In this document: positions 45,953-57,900 of the stretch, in pieces
Layout of the letters: each line of letters starts with the position of its first letter
Position numbering within the stretch: the stretch's first letter is position 1
Source of the DNA: Takakia lepidozioides
Lineage: Eukaryota; Streptophyta; Takakiopsida; Takakiales; Takakiaceae
DNA: 64,000 bases
Assembly (NCBI GenBank): GCA_030704615.1
Contig: CM060733.1
Span: 1,180,001-1,244,000 of the forward strand
Direction of reading: 5' to 3'
The notes under the pieces: model-generated
The model's input: only the letters and a program-made list of their open reading frames with translations
Told to the model about the DNA's origin: nothing
Databases searched by the model: none
Program-made: the position numbers and the translations under genes

Positions 45953-48149
45953 ATTTCCCCCTCTTCAAGGGTCAGAGGTGTTGGGTGAGCGGGCGGGCCG
46001 GCGGGGGTGGGGGCCCAAAACAAATACCCCAAACAATGAATCTTTTATTGCACGCGCGCCAAAGGGAAGGCAAGTGGGAGTAGACGACAAGCGCCGACGG
46101 CGACAGCGCACGTCGGTGGTCGTTGCCGCGCTGCTCGGTTGACTTGAATGGATGAACAATGGTGGATGGTTTACTTCTGTGGTGCTGCAAGGATCCATTT
46201 GCAGTCTTGAAAATTCACCTACTGCAGACGGTTGGATGCGTGTGAAGATCGGATTGATGTGGAACAACAGTAAGGAAAGATCAGTCGAGTGGAATAAGGA
46301 GACCGGGATCTCTGCACTCTTGCAATCAGAAGTAGATTCGCCTACTGCACATAGTTGGTATACATGTGATATCGATGATCTGGAAAAACAGTAAGAAAAG
46401 ACTCAGAATAGAGTTGAGTTGGAATAAAGATGGATACAGGTGATGATCTATCTGGACCAACACTAAGAAAATAATAAGAACAGAGTTGAGTTGGAATAAC
46501 GAAAGAGGAGGCGCTGGACCCAACTTTGTCTTGTACTCTTGCAATCAGAAATAGATGTGATCGATCTGGACTAATAGTAAGAGAAGAGTTGGGTTGTTGG
46601 AGAGACTAGGGAAGCGCTGGACCCTCCCTAAATGAAGTAACCAACGGAAGTCGATCAGATTGAGTTTGACAGGAAGCGTTTTTATCACACACTGACAATG
46701 TGTGGGTTACTGCATGATGGATCTGCAGCAGCAGCAACAACGACAATGCTCAACAATAGTTAAGTAAACAGTCGGCAGACTGCAAGGTACTAAACTAGCT
46801 CATCACTCAACTCCTGAATTAGCCTCATGGCCCTTTCCAAGGTTTTCTTCTTCGGCCAGGATGGTTCCTCATTTAATATGAACTCAAGGCAGTCTGACTC
46901 CTTCGGTTCAAAGGGATGTAAATTACGGTTCCTCTGGAGGAGTCCTCTTACTTTCGCCACTCTCTCATTCGTCATTGGGCCCTCCGTGGCCTGTGTGTGA
47001 GCAGTAGGCTCTGTAAATTCACTGGACGTTAAAGAAGCTTTATCTTTATCTTTATCTCTCCCCTTTTGTATAAAAGGTTATAGAACTAAAGTAAATAAGT
47101 AAGCAAGTAACTTATACGAATGTTGACGGCTAAGGGATTTATGAAAGGACTCCTTGTCAATACTGGAAATTCTCCCAAGGTACATTGTCAGCTTATAGGG
47201 TAGACAGGCCTGTGGCCATTCATCTAACGATGGTGGAAAAATTTAGCAGTGAATTTTTATCAATGAATTTTCGTCGTTTTTAACCCGGGCAGGATTGATA
47301 AGATGCCCCACATCGGGGCATCTTTACACACTTGGAAGTATTTAATGCAGTTCACACAAAGTTGTGGCGTCTCAAAGTTGAACCAATCAAAATGCTTATG
47401 TGAACCTTGAGCCCTACGACAATCACATTTTTGGGGAGTTTTATCAAAAATGTTTTTGCCAAGTGGCAAGTAAGCTGGACCCGAAGCTATGGCTTGATTG
47501 GTCGTAGGCACTATAACGGTCATAGGCCTCTTTACCCTATATGGTGCGCGGCTGCATTCCTTAGAGCTGATTGAACTCACTAATAACAACCTACTCTTGT
47601 CCAGATTAGGCATCCTCCATCCCTGTTATGCCTTATGAACCCACTCTAGAAACGCCTATAGGCATACCTATGACAGATCGTAAAAAATTCATAACTAATC
47701 CAAAAAATATATTTCTTTCTCACAGTTAATAAGGATGCAGATGCCTTCATGCCACAATTGGTCCCATGTAAAGATTCTGACAGCAATGCTTATTTCCACG
47801 GAATTGGCATATGCACCCTATAGCAACTGCATTAAAGGGAGGTCTAAAAGTGTTTCATTTGTATCATAAAGTAGATTGTGTTTCAGGTTTGAAGCTTAGG
47901 GAACTTTTTAGTTTGTGGATGACACGAGGACACCAAAGCACAGCCCAACGTCTCCAAAGAGAAAGGTGAACGTTTATGTCTCACATAACATTGGTGGATT
48001 GATTCGATTTTGTGAACATGACGGAGATCCAAAATTATGAGCATTTTTATATTAATAATTTGAGAACCCACTCAGTCATGCGCACCTTGGATATCCTGCC
48101 AGAAATATATAGACACCAAGCTGACTGTATTGATTGCCGTTCAAACACT
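45953..48149. other. intergenic with two small unassigned minus-strand frames
   Basis: 46230-46600 holds diverged repeats of GAGTTGAGTTGGAATAA and GATCTGGAC(C/T)AA. The frame 46975-46790 (61 aa, charged) and the frame 47613-47260 (117 aa, with CDCRRAQGSHKHF and LCVNCIKYF) are unassigned. Neither is supported as a gene. Confidence 0.35.
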
Positions 48150-49765
48150 ATTTAGATGCTGACTAAGCTGACAGTGCATAGAGGATGCGTTCCGTTGCAA
48201 TGTGCCATGGCCATGTGCGATGGCTTCCCATGACCAAGATGTCAGGACACACTCTTTGAACTTCCTCGCATTCTTTATATCTCCTTGCTTCAACCAGCCT
48301 TCAAACTCCACCTGTCATTAAAGAAAACCCAAACATGAGAAAAATACCGTGTCCGGCTCTCTTGTTCACAGCGTTTACGACACCTACGAGGGTTGAACTG
48401 ATGCTTTCATTCAATGTACTGACACCCAGAATATCCAATCTGTAATACAAACATGATTGGCCTTTGAAGTTTCCAGTCAGTCACACCAGCTTCAGCAGAG
48501 AAATGGAGTCAGTGAGCTTTTACACTACTTCCATGAGCCCAAGTTCGACCAAAGGAGAGGAAACAGGTTACGGTGAAAAAGGAGCATGATGTGGATTACT
48601 AAATTCCCTGAGAGGATCTCCAGTCATGGAGACCCGTGATTGAAGAAGTTGTGCACAGAATAATCAACTGGCCTATGTGGACCATAAACTCCATGTGAAA
48701 AAGAAGACAGGGAGTTTTGCTATCTAAAAAGATGCCAGCATCAGCCTCATAACTGACCGGGCCATGATCTGCACTTTGCATGCTGTACAATTGGGCAAAT
48801 TAACTTATGTCATCTCCTGTTCCATCCATACGAGTCTGAGAACCAAGCCTGAACTTGCCCAAAGCTCTTATCAGAAATTTAGCCGGGGGCGGGGGGAGGA
48901 GGAGGACATGCCGGTGTGGTTGGCACATGAAAAAAGAAAAAAAGAAAGTCCATGTAGGGGAGACCCAAAGCCCAGGGACACAAACAAGAAAAGAGAGAGA
49001 GATAAGGAAACTATCCTAGCTTATTGCACTGCTTAATGAGTTGTTCTAGTAAATGGAGACCTTTGCTTTGCTCTTCCTCCTTCAAGTGCTTATAGTCATC
49101 AGTTGGCGCATGGATCCTATCCATGTCTTCAGGGCAGGAAGCCTACCTTTGAACAGCAAACAGAAGCAGAGAGGAAAGGGAGAGTGCAATTGCCCGTTGT
49201 GTGGGCAATCTGAAGACAGTAATCATTTTCTGATACACTGTCCGGGGTTCTCTCACCAAAGAGACGCTCTCTTCAAATCTATCAAGGGAATTGTGCCTGT
49301 ACCCCTGTTTACCAACTTTGAAAGTCTCGAGGCTGAGCCAAAAGCCCAGGCCCTCCTGAGGCCTAGTTTTTGGGCAAATCACACACAGCAGATTGATGCT
49401 TGTGTGAAGGGATTTCTAGAGGATATCTGGAAAACCCGGATTAATTCTATATATGAAGGTAAGTCTTACTACCAACGTCAGCCCCTGACAGAGGTAGGTT
49501 CTGTCCCTTTTGTTCCCGCTCAAACTGGGCGCGGGGTCAATGGCCACAAGGCTACGGCAAACAACGTCTTATGAGTACATGTCTTCGTATCCTGCTCACA
49601 ACAACTCAGTGAAAGGCAATGGGTTCAGTCTACTGTGATAAATGGCCCCAGATTTTCCTCAATTTGAAATTTCACGGAGATTGTCTTGATTGATACCACA
49701 AACAATAGAGAGGGAGAAAGATTGAGACAAGCGGCAAAAAGCATGCTGATGGAGTGAAGTCAAGG
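48150..49765 (-). pseudogene. universal stress protein pseudogene (exons 2-3 and introns)
   Basis: Exon 3 (about 48310-48190) carries the two ~7-nt indels described for the 33-kb copy. Intron 2 (about 700 bp) aligns with the outer parts of the working gene's intron 2 but lacks its LINE. Exon 2 (49130-49025) is recognisable (KHLKEEEQSKGLHLLEQLI-like). Intron 1 sequence continues at 49587-49765 beyond an inserted LINE. Exon 1 and a clear exon 4 are not seen. This is a segmental duplicate of 17.4-21.1 kb. Confidence 0.8.
49131..49577 (+). mobile_element. 5'-truncated LINE with 9-bp target duplication
   Basis: 447 bp encoding the RT C-terminus (CPLCGQSEDSNHFLIHCPGF, QIDACVKGFLEDIWKTR) and ending ACGTCTTATGAGTA. 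It is bounded by CATGTCTTC at 49122-49130 and 49578-49586. It interrupts the end of exon 2/intron 1 of the USP pseudogene, whose sequence resumes at TCGTATCCTGCTCAC. The reading frame is nearly open, so it is younger than the 18-20 kb and 60 kb relatives. There is no poly(A) tail. Confidence 0.85.
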
Positions 49766-49987
49766 CATATGATATTACAACACCGACCTGTGCTTGGTAT
49801 GGTGGTTGACTGGGAAGAGGTCATTCCACTTCAAGAGAGAAAGTGCTGAGCTCATGGCATGGGGATCCATAAGGATTTCGTCATCTGTGTCAACTGCCTT
49901 TTCATCTTCAGGGGGAATGACCGCTGCTCCCATCGCTCCACCCTCCTGTTGAAGTAGTGATTTTTCCTTTATGGCTTCTGTTTTGTT

Positions 49988-52237
49988 TCACCAGTAATCC
50001 CCACAAGAACAGATCCCGTCTTGGAAGTGGTGAAACCGACTGGAGTCCCTTACAACAACTTCGCGCCCAACAATCTTGGAGATGAACTTGCTCGCAGTGT
50101 GACAGTCACCACACACCCGAAGGTTCTTGATGACACGAATAGGCGTCCCAGAGGGCATGCTGATGAGTCCAAAAGCAATGGCCAGCTTCTCACTATGGTG
50201 GCAAAGAGAAGATTCCTTTTGCTCCTCTTCCAAATCATGCAATACAAAGCGTGTGTCAGGCACATACCCGGCCTCCTTCATTAGCCCGAATAAAATCTTC
50301 AGCTCAGCATGGATTTCCTCAATTTGTGGATGCCATTTGTCTTCTACAGCAAAGCTATGCACCTCGTTGTTGACCTCGACACAGCTGATCCCTGGCTCCT
50401 TTCTGACTCCTCTGTCCTCCATCATCGTTCTCACCATGGCTTTATCTTCCCACCTGCCAGCCGCAGCATAGATGTTTGACAGTAGCACATATGCTCCACC
50501 ATGATGTGGATCAATCTTGAGAATGCTTTTAGCTGCACGTTCTGCCATCACTAGATCGCCGTGTATTCTGCAGGCACCAAGCAAAGCCCCCCACACCCCA
50601 GCATCTGGTTGTATTGGCATTTTGTTAATCAATTCCTCCGCCTCATCCAGTTGCCCTGATCGGCCAAGAAGGTCCACAACGCAGCTAAAATGCTTAACTG
50701 TAGGAGTGAGACCATGATTTTGATTCATGGAATCAAAGTAGTGACATCCTTCATCCACTAGGCCCACATGGCTACATGCAGAGAGAAGAGATACGAACGT
50801 GACACTGTTGGGCTTCCAGCCTTCCTGTTGCATTCTTTCAAATAGCTGCACACCCTCCCTACCATAGCCATGCTGGGCACATGCTGCTATCATCCCACTC
50901 CATGAGACCAAATCTCTTTTAGCCATGCTGTTGAACACTTGACGAGCATCCTTCATGCCCCCGCATTTGGCATACATGTCCACAATAGCATTCTCCAAAT
51001 TAATGTATGGGACAATTCCAGCTTTCATAACGTCAGCATGGACCTCTTTGCCTTTCTCCAGGGCTCCTAGGCTGGCACAAGCATTGAGAACACATATGAA
51101 CGTGACCCTATCGGGCGTCACCCCTGCACGTTGCATTTGCTCATAAACCTTCAAAGCTTCCCTACCACATCCATGCTGGGCATATCCTGAAATCACTGCA
51201 CTCCATGAAACCACATTCTGTTTAGCCATCCTGTCAAACACTTGCCGTGCATCCATCATGCTCCCACATTTAGCATACATATCGATAAGGGTATTCTCCA
51301 AAATGATATCTGGCGCAATTCCACTCTTGTTGATGGCAACATGGACCTGCTTGCCCATTTCTAGGGCTTGTAGGCTGGCACAGGCATTGAGAATGCAAGT
51401 GAATGTGACCCTGTCAGGTGTCACCCCTTCCCGCTGCATTCGCTCATAGATCTTGCAAGCCTCCCTACCACACCCATGTTTTGCATATCCTGCTATCATT
51501 ATATTCCAAGTACACATGGCTCGTTCAGACATTTTGTCAAACACTTTGCGTGCATCCACCACGCTCCCGCACTTCGCGTACATGTTTACAAGGTTGTTCA
51601 GTAGGAAGATGTTTGGCTTGAAACCAGTTTGAATAATGTGGGCGTGCACCTGCCTCCCCTCTGCTAGGTCTTTCATGTTAATGCACTCTTGCAACAGAGA
51701 GACATAAGTACTGCAGTCGCCCCGAATTCCTCGTTGGTTCAAAATGTGCAGAGCCTCTTTCGGTCGTCCTGCCTTACATATTGTCCTCACATCCCCATAT
51801 ATGCCCAAAGAGTCCTCATCTTCTTGTTCTCCTTTAAAAGCAGTGATGATGGCACAGGTGCTGTGCTTGCCGCCAGTCTGATGTCCAACAAACGACTGTG
51901 CCCGATTCAACCCTGCCCACCTGCATGACTCAGAACTCTTGGTTACGCCTTTACGCTCAAACTCGTAACACATGTCCAAGATTCTAGAATTCATACCCAT
52001 CATCTGCGAGTGCCTTGGCTCCGGAAATGCCCACCAGGAAGCCCATGTTTTCAGCTCCACAACCTTTTCAGAAAATCCGCAGCACGATGTCAAGCCCCCA
52101 CCCCGCTCAGCGCAACGAGAAGACAGAGTGCCCGAGCACGCTGCCATTGTGGGAGCATAGGCATCGAGAGAAAGTGAGAACCGAGAAGCGAGGACTGTGT
52201 GAAATATGAAACTTGGCTTCAAAAATTTGGAGCTCAT
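49988..52237 (-). CDS. DYW-class PPR protein, intact (749 aa)
   Basis: A single-exon gene. The frame extends 13 codons upstream but without ATG; the first ATG is at 52237. The first ~45 residues are rich in Ser/Arg/Phe and nearly free of acidic residues, which suits an organelle transit peptide. PLS-type PPR repeats run from about residue 145 to 540 (units like HIIQTGFKPNIFLLNNLVNM, CTWNIMIAGYAKHGCGREA, GVTPDRVTFTCILNACASLQ). The E1/E2 region follows (VVDLLGRSGQLDEAEELINK, YVLLSNIYAAAGRWEDKAMV). A full DYW deaminase domain comes last, with HSE at 681-683, CGDCH at about 709-713 and the terminal CSCGDYW. DYW proteins perform site-specific C-to-U RNA editing in plastids or mitochondria; the target is unknown. 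It is related to the broken PPR copies at 33-38 kb. Confidence 0.93.
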   Translation of the reverse strand: MSSKFLKPSFIFHTVLASRFSLSLDAYAPTMAACSGTLSSRCAERGGGLTSCCGFSEKVVELKTWASWWAFPEPRHSQMMGMNSRILDMCYEFERKGVTKSSESCRWAGLNRAQSFVGHQTGGKHSTCAIITAFKGEQEDEDSLGIYGDVRTICKAGRPKEALHILNQRGIRGDCSTYVSLLQECINMKDLAEGRQVHAHIIQTGFKPNIFLLNNLVNMYAKCGSVVDARKVFDKMSERAMCTWNIMIAGYAKHGCGREACKIYERMQREGVTPDRVTFTCILNACASLQALEMGKQVHVAINKSGIAPDIILENTLIDMYAKCGSMMDARQVFDRMAKQNVVSWSAVISGYAQHGCGREALKVYEQMQRAGVTPDRVTFICVLNACASLGALEKGKEVHADVMKAGIVPYINLENAIVDMYAKCGGMKDARQVFNSMAKRDLVSWSGMIAACAQHGYGREGVQLFERMQQEGWKPNSVTFVSLLSACSHVGLVDEGCHYFDSMNQNHGLTPTVKHFSCVVDLLGRSGQLDEAEELINKMPIQPDAGVWGALLGACRIHGDLVMAERAAKSILKIDPHHGGAYVLLSNIYAAAGRWEDKAMVRTMMEDRGVRKEPGISCVEVNNEVHSFAVEDKWHPQIEEIHAELKILFGLMKEAGYVPDTRFVLHDLEEEQKESSLCHHSEKLAIAFGLISMPSGTPIRVIKNLRVCGDCHTASKFISKIVGREVVVRDSSRFHHFQDGICSCGDYW

Positions 52238-52533
52238 CAGTCTTCTCCAACATCGCTGTTGGATGAGCAGCGTCACTAATTAAGAAACTAATTAGCAGCT
52301 GAAGTTGATTGCCTATAGACCTTGCGGTGCAACCTAGCAAATATGCGGTGTGGTCTCCGTCCTTTGTCTCCATGCTCACTTCGTCTCCATGCTCACTTCA
52401 TTGCTCCAACCAATCGCATCATAATCCTGGGAGTCCTTTTTTGCACCACCCGGTTCACAACGTCCTTCTCGGAGGATGCAACCCACGTCGATCTCCTTCC
52501 TAGGCTCGGAGATATACAGGTAGCATATGAATC

Positions 52534-53897
52534 TTGACCAAATGTTTCCTTCAGCGTCCCTCATATCTCTTGCACACTGTTCCTAGCCCAGATTTCCTAC
52601 ACCTCTTATTTGGGTTTGATACTACCATGATGACTATCTTCGGGGGAATGTTAGGACTAGGAGCTTTGGAGGGTGCTAAGGGACTTTTGCCACGACGGCA
52701 AGCCACCCTGCCCATCTCTTCCGGTGGTGTAGGTCTTTTGTCCACTGTCACTACCGCCCCGTCAGCTTTCCTCGGCATTTCGCGAAACAGTTTGTGACGA
52801 ATTTTGGTTGGGCGTTGGTTGCGTCAGCCCTCGCTTCACGATTTCTCTGTGACCATCGTCCCATCCTTATGGACGCCGTTGCACATGTCAACAGTGACAT
52901 TTTACCCTTCCAGCAGCATCTCCGTTCTGCACGAGATCTTCTTCCAGCACCAACGCGAGCATGTCTACCACTATTTGAGCAGTTGGTTGCTCAAGGCCTC
53001 GACCATCTTCAGGAGTCCATTTCCGAGCGCGTGCACCGTCATTCCTTTTCCCGCATGCTCTCAAGTGTTTTTTCTGAGTTGCATTGAGCCCGACTTCTAT
53101 CTTGCGCAGGACCCGGAGCAGGGGCATGGTTGGCAGCACGACCCACTATCGCACATTTTCGCCTCTCATCCCCTATTTTCACTACTGCGCTCCGCCTTCG
53201 ACTCGGTTTGCCTCATCCTTCGGCATTGGGCCAGTGCTGCGTCTGTCATCAGCCCATCGATGACCTTGCCATCCATCTCTGTCCATGTGGTGGTGAGCGC
53301 ACTGCGTCTCATGATATGGTTCGCGATGTGGTGACATCTATTGCTCGGGAGGCAGGGTATCATGTACTGCGTGAGCAACCACATCTACGACCCACACTCA
53401 TGTCCCACTCTACATGTTGCCGTGTTGACATCGTCCTATCTAGAGATGGTTTGCGTACCCTAGCGGATGTCGTTCTCGCCGACCCCACTCGAACGGATAT
53501 GCTATCTCGCGCAGCTTCCACACCAGGCACGACAGCCACTGTAGCAGCTCAGGCCAAAAAGCGCGACTACAGCGATCGTCAGCCCACCGACATATTTCTT
53601 CCACTGGCGGTCGAGATATTTGGCTCATTGCACCGGCACTTCGACGATTTCCTGCGGACATGTGCACATCATGCAGCCAAGAGCGGGTCCACTGGCATCC
53701 CACATGTCTCCGTCCTTGTCGCCTACTATCGACAACGTGTTTCAATTGCTTTGCAGATAGCACAAGCCATATCTATTTTGCATCAGGCTAATGTGGCTAG
53801 CTCCGCGTCATCTTATCTTCCCCCTATGCCTGACATTTTGCCTATTTCCTTGCCTGATCTCCTCCAGGCTGTTGGCTCGGAGGGTCGCTCTGCTTGA
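52534..53897 (+). pseudogene. restriction-like-endonuclease LINE, 3' part
   Basis: The first block (52534-52797) is the RT thumb (DTTMMTIFGGMLGLGALEGA, RQATLPISSGGVGLLSTVTT). After a shift near 52790 the second block (52794-53087) continues (HQRPILMDA-like, FSRMLSSVFSELH). The third (53130-53897) has a Cys/His cluster (CCVCHQPIDDLAIHLCPCGG) and a PD-(D/E)xK-like domain (HDMVRDVVTSIAREAGYHVL, CRVDIVLSRDGLRTLADVVL, FLPLAVEIFGSLHRHFDDFL, SVLVAYYRQRVSIALQIAQA). C-terminal Cys/His plus restriction-like endonuclease defines R2/NeSL-like non-LTR elements. Two shifts make it inactive. AATAAA lies near 54045. Confidence 0.7.
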
Positions 53898-54914
53898 GTA
53901 GCTTACTATAGCTTTTCTTTTCTTTTCTAACTGAGTAGCTTACGATAGCTTTTTGTTTTCTTCTCTTGTTCTTGTTCCCCTTCCCCCCCTTTTGGGAACT
54001 TCTCATCCTAACTTATGTAAGTTCACCCATTGTACATGTTGTAAATAAAGTCTTCCGGGGTTTATCATTTGGCACCTCGTTACAGGTTTTAATCTGCATC
54101 CCATAAGAGATTCTGACCGTCCAAGAATGTGCATCTGAATCTCGAGGGTGGTCGAGATGGTGATGTAAGTTGGTGGCATCCATTTGTTGGGAGGTGAGGA
54201 AACAGAAAAGACGAGGTGATGGTGATGAGGAAATGAGGATTGACATTCGAGCCTCTTGGATTCTAATAAGGTCCCTTGCTGGATAATACCTAGTGAAGAT
54301 ATCTAGTAAGAGATGGTCGGATCCTCGCTGGACACCTTCCTCGTTGGCAGCGTCTGCGTCTCCTCCCCTGTTTCCCGGGCTCATTCAAAGATGGATGTTT
54401 CCGGAGTTTGCTATTTGCTTGCTGGATCTTGTGCAGAATGACAGTTGTGGTTCCGATCGTAAAATGCATTGGTTTGAAATGCAGAGACACAGCGGGAGGG
54501 AGAGAGGATGAGAGATATAAGTTCTGTCCGAGGATCGGTAGCGTGTACGTGAAATTATGACCCAGATGATCTTGGTATTAGGTTCTAATGTATGATTCAT
54601 GGGCTATGATTGAGGTCGATCGTGGAAAATTGGGCACTGCGAGGAACGTGTACAGATAAAGGGAGAGAGACGGGTCTTGGTGGAAGGGTACGAGGAATTT
54701 GTACCTCGACATGAAAGTGCAAAGTTGTGGGTTTTGATGTGAGCATGTTCAGAAAGAAGGCGGAAACAAATATTCCCTGTGAAGTGATGATCCAATAGAA
54801 GGAAAACGTGGGCGATTGACGCTCGAGGAAGTAAACTCCAACTGGGTTCTCAAGTTGTACACCAATCACTGTGACCAAGGGGAAGGGTTGCTGGGCAAGG
54901 AAGGTAATCCAAGC
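53898..54914. other. LINE 3' flank and PYRR 5' flank
   Basis: A tandem GAGTAGCTTAC(T/G)ATAGCTTTT lies at about 53896-53952. The rest has no gene. The frame upstream of the PYRR ATG (from 54816) begins with TTG and is probably leader or an unresolved first exon. Confidence 0.4.
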
Positions 54915-57900
54915 ATGCATATGCAAGCCCTGTTTGTGAGGGCATGCTCATCACAGTTCCCGAGACACGTAGATGTGGATCCCCAGCTTTTGTTGAGGGC
55001 TGTCGAACTTGCGGGATCATCGGCTGGCTTAACTGCACCGCATCCGAACGCTGGTTGTGTAATAGCCCGCGGTACTCGGGTGGTTGGGGAAGGTTTTCTT
55101 TATGCCCAAGGATCGCGGTGCGCGGAACTGCAAGCTGTAGAAAGAGCTGGGGAGTATGCCAGGGGCGCAACAGCCTATCTTAATCTGGAGCCTGGAGATT
55201 GTCATGGTGATGATACAGCATTGCTTGCACTCACACAGGTAACTCACTTCCCGCCACTGCATTCTAGCAATCTGGAGGATTGTGAAAGCAGGGCATTTTG
55301 CTCATACACTCTTTCTTTCGTTCACCATTCACCGATTTAGCAATTTGCATGCTTACTGGAGGCACATTGGAATTCCAGCGAACAGGGAGGAAATTTTCTA
55401 GGGGATTGGGAGAGCTGACATTTTCGCTGACAGGCAGGGGTGTCAAGAGTGGTGGTGGGTTTGCGCCACCCGTTGCAGCATCTGCGTGGAAAAGCCATCG
55501 CCGCCCTTAGACATGGAGGTGTTAGTGTGGATGTTGGTGGAGAGGAATTGAAAAGTGAGGACAGCATCACGGTAGGACTCTGGCTATCCTCAAACCCTGA
55601 ACTACAGAAGAGTGTTCACAACAATTCGAAGTGCCAGATACTTGGCATGGGTTGAATTTACTCCATTTGAAAGGTGTTTGCACCGACCCATTTGCCAAGA
55701 ACAATCCACAGTAAAGGGACTTTGTGTGTAAATCTGCACACAGCTGCGCTCTGTAAGCATGGTCAATTTGGTTTGTTACTTTGGGTTCAGTTGTGCAACT
55801 ATTGTTGTGTGGGTAGTCTTGTGTTACCGAAGGTGAGCCACATATTTCAGTCCTGATGGATATCTGATTTGGTTTGTTTTGGCTGTTTGCAGGAAGCAGT
55901 TGAGGCATGCCAGGTTGTGAATGCGCCATTACTTTACAGGACTGCATATCACATTCCATTCTCTGTTTTGAAGTATGCCATGACAATTGATGGTGAGGTC
56001 CTCTCTTTCCTTTGCTGTAAGTAAGAGACTCTCTATTGATTGTTCCTGGATTTTTCATTTCCTTTCCAAAAGTGAAGCCCAAAAAGTGGGGACTCCGTCA
56101 AACACATGAATCTGCAAGAGATTGCAGTGTTCTTACAAAGGAATTTGTGATTTGGAGCAGGAAAGATTGCTGCAAGCACTGGGCATGCATCATGGGTATC
56201 CAGTAAGCTTTCCCGAGAGCGTGTGTTTGCAATTCGAGCTCAAAGTGATGCTATTATTGTGGGAGGCAACACTGTCCGCCGTGATAGTAAGTCTACTTCC
56301 TTGCCTTTCCCCTTCAATGCTTACTTGGGACTCCCATTCTCTCCCACATGGGTTTGCTGGACGCAGGAGAAATGTGTTCGTTTTCTCTACAAAACACTTC
56401 AGGGGTCATTCAGATGACAGGATGAATAGCCGCGTGTGTCTGAGACCCAGGGTCTCTCAAGGAGGGCACAGTGTCCTTACACAGTTTTATCTTGCTGAAC
56501 TTGCATATGTGGGCAAATTCCAGATCCAAGGCTCACAACAAGGCAAGACGGGGGCCATCTGCCAGTGCGAATCGTTATGTCTCGAAGCCTGAACTTACCG
56601 GAGGATGCTAACTTATGGAATGTCTCCAATACGCAGACAATAGTGATGACTCAGCGGGGGGCCCGCCAAGACTTCCAGGCACGACTTGCATGCAGGGGAG
56701 TGGAAATAGTCGAGTTTGATTTTCTTACCCCTGAGGCAGTTATGAACAATTGCTACGAACGCGGCTATCTCTCAGTTTTGTGGGAGTGTGGGGGCATGCT
56801 TTCGGCGCCTGCTATTGCAGCAGGTGTAATTCACAAGGCAAGGTCTCTTCACTTATCAGTGCTGACAAATCTGACGTCATCACAAATTTTCCTTAATAGG
56901 GTTTAATTTGATCATCTCAACACGTATATACATACGTAGTAAGTTTTAATATGTCAGCATGTTTGTCAGCATTATTTTTAATGTTTTTGTGAGTAAATAC
57001 TGCAAATATGAAATCAAAGGTTAAGGACAGAAGATTGGAAACTTCCAACCGGCTAATTAAGCTCAGGAAATGAAGTTTTTCTTTTCAGAAACTTGAATTT
57101 ATCACTGTCTGAGATGAATTACCCCTGTGTGTTAACAGCCACTGCATTGAGCAAAATGACAGGATTCACAAATATGGTTTATCATCTTTTATAGTTACTA
57201 AGTTGTGGCTGTGTTGTTTGGTCATGAGAACAGCTCACAGCGTTTGTTGCTCCAAAGATCATTGGAGGTGTTATGGCCCCATCTCCAGTTGGAGATCTTG
57301 GACTGGTGGAGATGACCCAAGCCCTCAACTTGTCAGATGTTGCATTTGAGCAGGTTGGCAATAGGTTACCTGAATGCTTGTTTCAGAGTTGACCCAAGCA
57401 GCAATAGAATACCTCTTTGTTTACTGAGGTCTTTCAGAATCGCAAGCTGTAGATATATTCCTGACCCATTTCCCTGGATTGTGATATAGATTGGACCAGA
57501 TATGCTCATAACGGGATACCTCCATCCAATTCCGGATTTTCGACCGACCACCCCACCTGCTGTGGAAGCTGCATCGAAAATCGATGCAAGCATCATTTCT
57601 ACTCACCACACTCCATCGATCATCGCCTTTTACAAAGCATGGGACCCGTATGGTGCCCTCTCCAGCTTCTCCCCCCACCCTATCCGTTTGCCCGATTCAT
57701 ATGGAAAAATTGTGGAGTGGAGAACTGTTGAGCATTTCTTTCAGGTCTGCGAGTCTCTCTTGGTCTCTTCCTGAATGGCAACATTAATCAATCTAGTGCC
57801 TAGTTCTTAGATTAGTGGTTGAACAGCCAGCTCCAGAGGGATTAGTAATGCACATGGACTCCTCCAATGAGGATACATCATAGCCTGTAGTTGCAGGGGA

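Noticed and set aside
52238-52276. Upstream start for the PPR gene
   Set aside because: The 13 extra codons begin with GTG, not ATG; the first ATG is at 52237.
54816-54914. Longer PYRR N-terminus
   Set aside because: That frame opens with TTG; the ATG at 54915 gives a length typical of the family, although an upstream exon is not excluded.
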